Made by a program: the position numbers and the translations under genes | Source: CAYSAA01 sp964428905 | GTDB lineage: Bacteria > Atribacterota > Phoenicimicrobiia > Phoenicimicrobiales > Stramentimicrobiaceae | NCBI GenBank assembly: GCA_964428905.1 | Contig: CAYSAA010000221.1 | Span: forward strand, 1 to 8,224 | Direction: 5' to 3' | Length of the DNA stretch: 8,224 nt | Notes under the pieces: model-generated | Databases searched by the model: none | Seen by the model: the letters and a program-made list of their open reading frames with translations, nothing else | What the model was told of the DNA's origin: nothing | In this document: piece after piece, positions 1 through 5,835 of the stretch | How the letters are laid out: every line of letters starts with the position of its first letter | Numbering within the stretch: the first letter of the stretch is position 1

Positions 1-65
1 GTTAAGCCCTCCAGCGCCGATGGTACTGCAGTTTTTTCTGTGGGAGAGTAGGACACTGCCGGGAA
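1..65 (+). rRNA. rrf: 5S ribosomal RNA, 3' part (5' end outside window)
   Basis: This is the 3' half of a 5S rRNA gene, the small RNA of the large ribosomal subunit. Visible are the conserved AGCGCCGATGGTA segment (about 13-25), the arm ending in GGGAGAGTAGG (about 42-52) and the closing strand CACTGCCGGGA (about 54-64), which would pair with the missing 5' end. It matches the corresponding part of E. coli 5S rRNA by eye. The exact 3' end is uncertain by a few bases. A run of six T follows (66-71), so the closing helix plus this run could act as a terminator. Confidence 0.92.
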
Positions 66-74
66 TTTTTTATT

Positions 75-80
75 GGGAGG
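75..80 (+). promoter_or_regulatory. Shine-Dalgarno of nadE
   Basis: GGGAGG lies five bases before the ATG at 86. It sets the nadE start there rather than at an in-frame ATG at 20, which falls inside the 5S rRNA gene and would add 22 residues unlike the family. Confidence 0.85.
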
Positions 81-85
81 AAAGT

Positions 86-823
86 ATGGGGATTGAAATA
101 GAACAAAAAATGTTAAAAGAAAAAATAGATAAGTTAGTTATCTGGATCAGGAAGCAAGTCCAGGATGCCGGGAAAAAGGGTGTTATTTTTGGCTTAAGTG
201 GGGGAATCGATTCTGCAGTAATTGCAGTTCTTTGTCAGAGAGCATTGTCAGATCATTCGATGGCTTTAATATTGCCTTGTGAAGGCCAGATATCTGATGT
301 TCAAGATGCCATGAAGATAATTAATCAATATGGTGTTAATTACAAAAATATCGACCTTACTTCAATTTATCAACAGCTATTGTCTAATATTGAACTTAAT
401 GGCAACAAAATGGCTAAAGCCAATATTAAACCAAGATTAAGGATGATAGTACTTTACTATTTTGCTAATATCCTGGATTATTTAGTTGTTGGAACTGGTA
501 ATAAAAGTGAAATATCAATTGGCTATTTTACTAAATATGGGGATGGTGGCACCGATATTTTGCCATTAGGAAATGTTTTAAAGAGTGAGGTAAGGTTAAT
601 GGCGAAATATATGGATATACCTGAAAGAATAATAGTCAAAGAACCTTCGGCAGGTCTTTGGGAAAATCAAACTGATGAAAAAGAAATGGGTTTTAGCTAT
701 ACTCAATTAGATCATTTTTTGGCTACCGGAAAAGTAGAGGATAAAAATTTAAAAGATAGAATAATAAAAATGACTCAAATAAGTGCTCACAAAAGAAAGA
801 CACCTCCTATTCCTGATTTTTAA
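86..823 (+). CDS. nadE: NH3-dependent NAD+ synthetase
   Basis: NAD+ synthetase performs the last step of NAD+ biosynthesis in the cytoplasm: it adenylates nicotinic acid adenine dinucleotide with ATP and then amidates it. The 245-residue protein is an N-type ATP pyrophosphatase. It shows the P-loop SGGIDS (residues 38-43), a conserved central helix with KPRLRM (116-120), VGTGNKSE (135-142), GYFTKYGDGG (147-155) and KEPSAGLWENQTDE (185-198). There is no glutaminase (nitrilase) domain, and the length is normal for the short ammonia-dependent form. The ATG at 86 is chosen for its GGGAGG ribosome site. The gene sits about 20 bases after the 5S rRNA with no promoter that I can recognise between them, so it may depend on rRNA-operon readthrough. 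A hairpin terminator follows it. Confidence 0.95.
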   Translation: MGIEIEQKMLKEKIDKLVIWIRKQVQDAGKKGVIFGLSGGIDSAVIAVLCQRALSDHSMALILPCEGQISDVQDAMKIINQYGVNYKNIDLTSIYQQLLSNIELNGNKMAKANIKPRLRMIVLYYFANILDYLVVGTGNKSEISIGYFTKYGDGGTDILPLGNVLKSEVRLMAKYMDIPERIIVKEPSAGLWENQTDEKEMGFSYTQLDHFLATGKVEDKNLKDRIIKMTQISAHKRKTPPIPDF

Positions 824-855
824 TCATCAATTAAAATAAAGCTATTATATTTAAT

Positions 856-887
856 AAGATCGTTGATAAATTGCAACGATTTTTTTT
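856..887 (+). terminator. Rho-independent terminator after nadE
   Basis: A stem with core ATCGTTG (859-865) and CAACGAT (874-880), extended by A/U and G-U pairs to 856 and 883, encloses an 8-base loop and runs into TTTTTTT (881-887). It lies 33 bases after the nadE stop codon and before yebC, the expected place for an intrinsic terminator. Confidence 0.75.
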
Positions 888-899
888 ATATGCTAAAAT
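871..899 (+). promoter_or_regulatory. sigma-70-type promoter for yebC-ruvC
   Basis: TTGCAA (-35, 871-876) and TAAAAT (-10, 894-899) are separated by 17 bases. A TG one base before the -10 (891-892) makes it an extended -10. The start of transcription would fall near 906, giving a leader of about 20 bases that contains the yebC Shine-Dalgarno AGAGG (914-918). The -35 lies within the loop and 3' arm of the nadE terminator. Predicted from sequence only. Confidence 0.55.
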
Positions 900-926
900 A
901 AGAAAAATTTTAAAGAGGTAAGTGTT

Positions 927-1676
927 ATGTCGGGACATTCGAAATGGAGCACAATTAAGAGAAAAAAGGGAAAAGCTGATGCCCAAAGAGGGAAATTGTT
1001 CGGGAAGATAAACCGTCTTATTTCAGTAGCAGCGCGTAACGGTAGTGACCCGGAAATGAATGTTGATCTACGTAATGCCATCCAATATGCCAAAGAAAAT
1101 AATATGCCTAATGAAAATATAGAACGGGCGATCAAAAGAGGAACAGGCGAGATTGAGGGCATATCATACGAAGATGTGACTTATGAAGGCTATGGTCCTG
1201 CTGGTGTGGCAGTTTTAATTAAGGTTTTAACTGATAATCGTAACAGAACTGTTTCTGATATACGGAGGATTTTCACCAAGCATGGTGGAAATCTGGGCTC
1301 AAGTGGTTGTGTTGCCTGGATTTTTTCACGAAAAGCGTATTTTGCTTTTGATAAGGAGAAAGTTGATCAGGATATTCTTCTTAATCTGGCATTAGAAGTA
1401 GAGGCCGAAGATATTGAAACCGATGAGAAGAATACAGAAGTAATCTTACCTCCTGCCGATTTTGAGAAATTTAAAAAATTATTATCAGATCATCAAATTG
1501 AATATTCAATTGCTGAAATCACCATGATCCCTCAGACAACTGTTGATTTAGAGGGTAAGAAAGCAGAACAAATGTTAAGCTTGATGGAACAGCTGGAAGA
1601 CCTTGACGATGTTCAAAATGTATATGCTAATTTTAATATTGATGACAAAATAATAGAAGAACTTTCTGCTCAGTAG
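927..1676 (+). CDS. yebC: YebC/PmpR family regulatory protein (TACO1 family)
   Basis: A 249-residue member of the universal YebC family. Family members have been described as DNA-binding transcriptional regulators (PmpR in Pseudomonas) and as translation factors that relieve stalling (mitochondrial TACO1 and bacterial homologues); which role applies here cannot be told. Family signatures are all present: the start MSGHSKW, a basic N-terminal helical region, YEGYGP (86-91), TDNRNRT (102-108), GGNLGSSGCVAW (120-131), ALEVEAEDIE (155-164) and the C-terminal LEDLDDVQNVYANF (223-236). Length is typical. The start is supported by AGAGG eight bases upstream. Its stop codon TAG overlaps the ruvC ribosome site, so the two are very probably co-transcribed and translationally linked, the usual yebC-ruvC arrangement. 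Confidence 0.96.
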   Translation: MSGHSKWSTIKRKKGKADAQRGKLFGKINRLISVAARNGSDPEMNVDLRNAIQYAKENNMPNENIERAIKRGTGEIEGISYEDVTYEGYGPAGVAVLIKVLTDNRNRTVSDIRRIFTKHGGNLGSSGCVAWIFSRKAYFAFDKEKVDQDILLNLALEVEAEDIETDEKNTEVILPPADFEKFKKLLSDHQIEYSIAEITMIPQTTVDLEGKKAEQMLSLMEQLEDLDDVQNVYANFNIDDKIIEELSAQ

Positions 1677-1680
1677 AGGA
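1675..1680 (+). promoter_or_regulatory. Shine-Dalgarno of ruvC overlapping the yebC stop
   Basis: AGAGGA shares two bases with the yebC TAG stop (1674-1676) and lies five bases before the TTG start of ruvC at 1686. Its position supports the TTG start and suggests that ribosomes finishing yebC help ruvC initiation. Confidence 0.75.
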
Positions 1681-1685
1681 AAAAT

Positions 1686-2162
1686 TTGATCATTATAGGG
1701 ATTGATCCTGGTATTAACCATACCGGATATGGATTAGTAGAGATTCAAAAGGACAAGATAAGGGCAACTGATTATGGATGTATTGTCAATAAAATAGATG
1801 ACAGTTTTCCAGACAAAATAAAAAAGATTCATTATGAAATAGATGCTCTTATTAAAAGATATTCTCCTCATGAATTAGTGCTTGAGGAGATATTTTTTAG
1901 TAGAAATACCAGAAGTGCCATCGATGTTGGCAAAGTATGCGGTGCTGTTGCCTTAACTGCTACTTTAGTAGGAATTGATATGTTTGTTTATACACCTTTA
2001 CAGGTAAAACAGGCTGTTGTTGGTTATGGACGAGCTACAAAAAATCAGGTACAGGCAATGGTTAAAGTATTATTAAGTCTGTCAGATATACCACGTCCCG
2101 ATCATGCAGCAGATGCGCTGGCAGTTGCTATTTGTCACATTCATTCCAGACATTCCTATTAA
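1686..2162 (+). CDS. ruvC: Holliday junction resolvase RuvC
   Basis: RuvC is the dimeric, metal-dependent endonuclease that cuts Holliday junctions symmetrically on RuvAB-bound DNA. This 158-residue protein has the RNase H-like fold signatures: IGIDPGINHTGYG (4-16) with catalytic Asp7, LEEIFF (66-71) with Glu67, the substrate-binding segment QVKQAVVGYGRATKNQVQ (106-123), and RPDHAADALAVAICH (137-151) with His140 and Asp143. The His at the third position corresponds to the arrangement in Thermus RuvC rather than the Asp of E. coli. Length is slightly short because there is little C-terminal tail. The start is TTG: translation from it gives the exact family N-terminus, and no in-frame ATG lies nearby. 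It is coupled to yebC upstream and is followed by a 178-base gap before ruvA. Confidence 0.96.
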   Translation: MIIIGIDPGINHTGYGLVEIQKDKIRATDYGCIVNKIDDSFPDKIKKIHYEIDALIKRYSPHELVLEEIFFSRNTRSAIDVGKVCGAVALTATLVGIDMFVYTPLQVKQAVVGYGRATKNQVQAMVKVLLSLSDIPRPDHAADALAVAICHIHSRHSY

Positions 2163-2252
2163 TGAAATAGTGTCTAGCGTTTAAATTAATTTAAGATTTT
2201 TAGTGTTGGAGTAGTAGGAACAAGAGTATTGTCAAAGCTGAGATAATTAGGA

Positions 2253-2271
2253 AAATATTTTTCGAATATTT
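2253..2271 (+). repeat. AT-only inverted repeat between ruvC and ruvA
   Basis: AAATATT (2253-2259) and AATATTT (2265-2271) are exact inverted copies with five bases (TTTCG) between them. It could be a protein-binding dyad or simply chance in AT-rich DNA. No T-run follows that would make it a convincing terminator. Confidence 0.3.
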
Positions 2272-2287
2272 ATATAGTCTTTCAATG

Positions 2288-2301
2288 TTACTTTGTAGTA
2301 A
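2288..2301 (+). repeat. Short dyad TTACT-N4-AGTAA upstream of ruvA
   Basis: TTACTTTGTAGTAA is a perfect 5-base inverted repeat with a 4-base spacer, ending 39 bases before the ruvA start. It abuts a weak -10-like TATGAT (2302-2307) that has a poor -35 (CTTTCA, 2279-2284) at 17 bases. The layout would suit an operator over a ruvA promoter, but each element is weak alone. Confidence 0.25.
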
Positions 2302-2340
2302 TATGATGTTATCTTATTCTTTAAAGGTTAGGAAAGGTAT

Positions 2341-2940
2341 ATGATATCTTTTTTGAAGGGTATGGTGGAAAGCAAAGAAAACGGTTCGATTGTTATAAAT
2401 GTGAACGGAGTAGGGTATTTAGTTTATGTTCCATCAGCTGATAAATTTATCTTGAGCCAGGATAAGCAAATAATTTTTACCTATTTATATATTAGGGAGG
2501 ACCGCATTGTTTTATATGGTTTTGTAACCAAGGATGAGCGGGATTTTTTTAAAATTTTAATAGACACTCCGGGAATTGGACCAAAAGTAGCATTGAATAT
2601 TATTAACGATATGGGCCCTGAACAATTTCAGAATGCTGTATTAGAGGAAGATCTGAATCTAATAAGTAGCGTATCCGGCATTGGTAACAAAATGGCTAAA
2701 AAGATTATTTTAGAGTTAAAAGAGAAATTAAGGGAATTTAGAATAGCCAATGGTTGGAAAGGCGAGGAACAGGAAAAGAAAGATTTTGTTTATGAGGGTG
2801 TTGAAGCTTTAAAGTCATTGGGATATTCGGATAAGGAAGCCAAACAGCGGATAGCTATAGCAATTAAAAAATTAAAAACTCAAAAACATTTAGCTATTGA
2901 GGATTTAATAAGGTATGCTTTAAATAAAACAAAACTTTAA
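2341..2940 (+). CDS. ruvA: Holliday junction branch migration protein RuvA
   Basis: RuvA binds the four-way Holliday junction as a tetramer and loads the RuvB motor. The 199-residue product has normal length and the three RuvA domains: an N-terminal OB fold (about 1-62, with VNGVGYLVYVP at 21-31 and IREDRIVLYGF at 51-61), two helix-hairpin-helix motifs in the middle domain (TPGIGPKVAL at 76-85 and VSGIGNKMAKKI at 111-122), and a C-terminal three-helix domain that contacts RuvB (about 150-199). A lysine- and glutamate-rich linker (about 138-149) joins the last two. The ATG at 2341 follows AGGAAAGG (2330-2337). It is separated by 178 bases from ruvC and 152 from ruvB, so it may have its own promoter. 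Confidence 0.96.
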   Translation: MISFLKGMVESKENGSIVINVNGVGYLVYVPSADKFILSQDKQIIFTYLYIREDRIVLYGFVTKDERDFFKILIDTPGIGPKVALNIINDMGPEQFQNAVLEEDLNLISSVSGIGNKMAKKIILELKEKLREFRIANGWKGEEQEKKDFVYEGVEALKSLGYSDKEAKQRIAIAIKKLKTQKHLAIEDLIRYALNKTKL

Positions 2941-3020
2941 TACAGTATCGGAAGAGTAGTAAGGATTATAAAGATTGGTCTTTTTTCTGGTAGCTTAGGT
3001 AGATTGGTACGATTACAAAA

Positions 3021-3036
3021 TTTGATAAGTATCAAA
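3021..3036 (+). repeat. Perfect palindrome TTTGATA-AG-TATCAAA before ruvB
   Basis: Two exact 7-base arms with only two bases between them give a near-continuous 16-base dyad. This form suits an operator for a dimeric regulator better than an RNA hairpin, because the two-base gap is too tight for a loop without opening the inner pair. No T-run follows it. Its function is unknown. Confidence 0.45.
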
Positions 3037-3048
3037 TTATATTACAGC

Positions 3049-3065
3049 CACCCGCTATGCGGGTG
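3049..3065 (+). repeat. GC-rich hairpin CACCCGC-TAT-GCGGGTG before ruvB
   Basis: A perfect 7-base stem of mostly G-C pairs with a 3-base loop lies in otherwise AT-rich DNA, ending 27 bases before the ruvB ATG. It lacks a downstream T-run, so it is not a standard terminator. It could be a leader hairpin affecting ruvB expression or a copy of a dispersed REP-like palindrome. Confidence 0.6.
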
Positions 3066-3092
3066 TGATATTTAATAAATGGTTTATGGTCT

Positions 3093-4127
3093 ATGAATAA
3101 AAAAGAAGATCTAATTGATCAGGATTTAAAAAAAGAAGGCATAGAATCTGAAGCAAATTTAAGGCCCTTGAGGCTAATACATTTTATTGGTCAAAAAAAT
3201 GTAAAGGATAATTTATCTGTCTATATTCAGGCTGCTCTAAAAAGGGATGAACCAATTGATCATATTCTACTATATGGTCCTCCAGGCTTAGGGAAAACAA
3301 CATTGGCGAATATTATTGCCCGGGAAATGGGCGTAAATATCAAAATGACCTCTGGCCCTGTTATAGAAAGGGCAGGTGATTTAGCCGCTATTTTAACTAA
3401 TCTCAAGGAAAAAGATGTCTTATTTATAGATGAAATACATCGACTAAATCGATCTGTGGAGGAAATATTATATCCTGCTTTAGAGGATTTTGCTCTAGAT
3501 ATTTTAATTGGCAAGGGACCGAGTGCCAGATCAATCCGAATTGATTTACCTAAATTCACATTAATAGGTGCTACTACCAGAACCGGATTGATTACTTCTC
3601 CTCTAAGAAGCCGCTTTGGTGTAATTTCCAGAGTTGGATATTATTATGATGAAGACTTGCAGAAGATTTTAATTCGTTCTGCTGCTATCTTAAAAATCAA
3701 GATTGAAGAAAAGGCATCAATAGAAATAGCAAAGCGTTCCAGGGGGACACCCAGGATTGCCAATCGTTTGCTAAAAAGGATTAGAGACTATGCTCAGATT
3801 GAAGGGAAAGGTGTTATTAGCCAGGATATTGCTATTTTTGCTTTAAAGAACATGGGGATTGATGATCTTGGTTTATGCGAGATTGATAAGAGATTATTGC
3901 TAACAATATTAAATAAATTTAATGGTGGACCGGTAGGGCTAGGAACATTAGCAGCTTCTATTAATGAAGATAAAGACACTATTTGTGATGTTCATGAGCC
4001 ATATCTTTTACAAAAAGGTTTCCTATCCAGGACACCACAGGGTAGAAAAACGACTGAAATGGCTTATCGCTATTTTTATAAAAATCAATATTTGCCTTCT
4101 GATGAAGAAAATTCTTCTCTGTTCTAA
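3093..4127 (+). CDS. ruvB: Holliday junction branch migration ATPase RuvB
   Basis: RuvB is the hexameric AAA+ motor that pumps DNA through RuvA-bound Holliday junctions. The 344-residue protein has a normal length and all landmarks: LRPLRLIHFIGQ (23-33), Walker A GPPGLGKT (62-69), Walker B LFIDEIHRLNR (110-120), sensor 1 GATTR (159-163), the arginine-finger stretch SPLRSRFG (169-176), sensor 2 RGTPRIANR (217-225) and the C-terminal winged helix with GGPVGLGTLAASI (278-290) and HEPYLLQKGFLSRTPQGR (301-318). The ATG at 3093 is the first usable start after an in-frame stop at 3066-3068. No clear Shine-Dalgarno precedes it, which is unusual in this window. The next gene follows after 20 bases. 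Confidence 0.97.
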   Translation: MNKKEDLIDQDLKKEGIESEANLRPLRLIHFIGQKNVKDNLSVYIQAALKRDEPIDHILLYGPPGLGKTTLANIIAREMGVNIKMTSGPVIERAGDLAAILTNLKEKDVLFIDEIHRLNRSVEEILYPALEDFALDILIGKGPSARSIRIDLPKFTLIGATTRTGLITSPLRSRFGVISRVGYYYDEDLQKILIRSAAILKIKIEEKASIEIAKRSRGTPRIANRLLKRIRDYAQIEGKGVISQDIAIFALKNMGIDDLGLCEIDKRLLLTILNKFNGGPVGLGTLAASINEDKDTICDVHEPYLLQKGFLSRTPQGRKTTEMAYRYFYKNQYLPSDEENSSLF

Positions 4128-4147
4128 GTTTTAATTAAGAGGCTTAT

Positions 4148-4372
4148 ATGCAGTCTGGTATAAATACAATGGCTAAAATGTTGATAATCATAGGGCTAAT
4201 TATGGTTGCTGTTGGTATTTTTTTTTCAGTATTGGATAAGTTGCCTTCTTTTTCCTTTCGGTTGCCGGGCGATATTTTGATTAAGAGAAAGGATTTCATC
4301 TTTTACTTTCCGTTGGGATTATGTATTATACTAAGTATAATAATAACTATCCTATTTCGCATTTTTAGATGA
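4148..4372 (+). CDS. DUF2905 family small membrane protein
   Basis: A 74-residue integral membrane protein with two predicted hydrophobic helices (about 11-29 and 53-71) joined by a short polar loop carrying the family signature LPGDILIKR (39-47). The closing pattern FIFYFPLGLCIILS also matches DUF2905 as I recall it. The family has no established function, but its members commonly sit next to ruvB and spoIID-like genes, as here. The ATG at 4148 is preceded by AAGAGG (4137-4142) at a five-base spacing. An in-frame ATG at 4169 (residue 8) is possible but has a poorer ribosome site. It lies 20 bases after ruvB and is very likely in the same transcript. Confidence 0.85.
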   Translation: MQSGINTMAKMLIIIGLIMVAVGIFFSVLDKLPSFSFRLPGDILIKRKDFIFYFPLGLCIILSIIITILFRIFR

Positions 4373-4435
4373 TTAGATCCTTCTATTCATATATAAAGCT
4401 CTAATTTAAAATGGTAGAAATATGAGGTATCCCAT

Positions 4436-5800
4436 ATGAAACAGGATTCGAAATATACTATCTTATTATTTATTTTTATCACTTTTTTTTTAATAATTAA
4501 TATCAATGTATATGCCAAAGTACCCATATTACGTGTTGGTATTTTTTTGGATTGTAAAGAGGTTACTATCAATGGTGAAAAGGAATTGCATATCTATGAA
4601 ATTTCTTCCCAGAAGATTCTCTTTATTAAGGAAAATAATCGTCCATTAAAGATTACTGCAGATACTAATGGAATGAAAATTAATAATCAATTATATGAGT
4701 CCATAAAGGGAATCAAAATTGTATCCGAGGATGGAGGTCTAATTCAGATAGAGAATTGGAAATATAGGGGTGAGATAGAAATTATTGCAGATCAGAAATT
4801 GTTAAATGTAATTAATGTCATTGAAATTGAAAAATATCTGTATGGAGTTTTAAAAAAGGAGATTTCACCGGAATGGCCTGAAGAAGTTTTAAGAGCTCAG
4901 GCTATTGCTGCAAGAACATTTGCTCTTGCTAATATGAATAAATTCATAGAAGAAGGGTATAATATCTGTGCCACGACAAACAGTCAGGCTTATGGTGGTG
5001 TGAATCATGAGCATCCTGCCACGAATAAAGCAGTTAATGATACAAGTGGTATTGTTTTGATCTATCAGGGTGAGCCGATTAATGCCGTATACCATTCGGA
5101 CAGTGGAGGGTATACGGAAAATAGTGAGGACGTGTGGGGCAGTTATGTTCCCTATTTAAGAAGCGTATGTTCTGATTATGAAGAATCTGTTTCACCACCC
5201 AATCATTGTTGGGATTATTCTATTACCGAACAGGAAATAGTACAGAAATTAACCCAACAAGGATTTCAGCTAAGTAGTATTAATAAAATAGGTATTGGAG
5301 AAAAAACAGAAGCAGGCAGGGTAAAATCTGTTGATATTTTTGCCGATAACCATCAAATATTCTCTCTAAAGACCAACGATTTCAGGCTTTTGATTGGACC
5401 TACTCTTATTAGAAGTTCACTATTTAGCATTGATCAACCAGGGGATGGGACCGAGGAGAGCAGCCAGGATAAAAACAATCTTGCTACAATAGAACAAGAA
5501 AAAAAGGTACAGCAAAAATCAGTGAAAGATATTTTAAAGGAAGAAAAAGATCTTAGTATTTCTGAGCTAATTGGTTTGTTGAATCGCCCTAAAGAACCAG
5601 AACCAGAAAAAGTAATTTTGCCAGAGATTAAAGAAAAAAAAGATTCCGGTGATTTATTGTTTACTTTTATCGGACACGGGAATGGTCATGGAGTTGGCCT
5701 ATCCCAATGGGGAGCCTATGGCATGGCTGCACAGGGGTATAACTATGAGGATATATTAAAATATTATTACCAGGGAATTCAGTTGACAAAATTATATTAA
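4436..5800 (+). CDS. SpoIID/LytB-type exported lytic transglycosylase
   Basis: A 454-residue secreted or membrane-anchored protein of the SpoIID/LytB family. SpoIID cleaves peptidoglycan as a lytic transglycosylase during sporulation, and many homologues occur in non-sporulating bacteria. Residues 1-27 form a signal sequence (hydrophobic core about 8-23, possible cleavage after VYA27). The SpoIID core is clear: KYLYGVLKKEISPEWPEEVLRAQAIAARTFA (133-163) with probable catalytic Glu142, SQAYGG (183-188), YHSDSGGYTENSEDVWG (219-235), and the terminal GHGNGHGVGLSQWGAYGMAAQG (413-434). A charged segment of about 70 residues (about 334-405, rich in Glu, Lys and Gln) interrupts the domain before that last motif and makes the protein longer than usual. 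The ATG at 4436 follows GAGGT (4424-4428). The gene lies 63 bases after DUF2905. Confidence 0.9.
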   Translation: MKQDSKYTILLFIFITFFLIININVYAKVPILRVGIFLDCKEVTINGEKELHIYEISSQKILFIKENNRPLKITADTNGMKINNQLYESIKGIKIVSEDGGLIQIENWKYRGEIEIIADQKLLNVINVIEIEKYLYGVLKKEISPEWPEEVLRAQAIAARTFALANMNKFIEEGYNICATTNSQAYGGVNHEHPATNKAVNDTSGIVLIYQGEPINAVYHSDSGGYTENSEDVWGSYVPYLRSVCSDYEESVSPPNHCWDYSITEQEIVQKLTQQGFQLSSINKIGIGEKTEAGRVKSVDIFADNHQIFSLKTNDFRLLIGPTLIRSSLFSIDQPGDGTEESSQDKNNLATIEQEKKVQQKSVKDILKEEKDLSISELIGLLNRPKEPEPEKVILPEIKEKKDSGDLLFTFIGHGNGHGVGLSQWGAYGMAAQGYNYEDILKYYYQGIQLTKLY

Positions 5801-5835
5801 TTAATATAAATTTCGCATTAAATCTGAGGCCATAA

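Noticed and set aside
20..85. In-frame 22-codon extension of nadE from an ATG at 20
   Set aside because: It lies within the 5S rRNA gene, has no ribosome site and encodes residues unlike the family. The ATG at 86 has GGGAGG.
893..1162. 89-codon open frame on the minus strand
   Set aside because: It is wholly opposite the start of yebC, resembles no family and lacks a ribosome site.
2218..2229. LexA-like box GAAC-N4-GTAT upstream of ruvA
   Set aside because: The second half differs from the GTTC expected for a Gram-positive-type SOS box at two of four positions, and no better copy is nearby.
2970..2986. Possible terminator after ruvA (AAAGA-TTGG-TCTTT plus T-run)
   Set aside because: The stem is only five mostly A-T pairs and overlaps its own T-run, too weak to call.
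3260..3559. 99-codon open frame on the minus strand
   Set aside because: It is a shadow of the conserved RuvB ATPase core.
4369..4397. Possible promoter ATGATT-17-TATAAA before the spoIID-like gene
   Set aside because: The -35 is poor and overlaps the DUF2905 stop codon. Cotranscription from upstream is the simpler reading.
4387..4572. 61-codon minus-strand open frame over the start of the spoIID-like gene
   Set aside because: It is opposite the gap and signal-peptide coding region; the AT-rich content explains the open frame.
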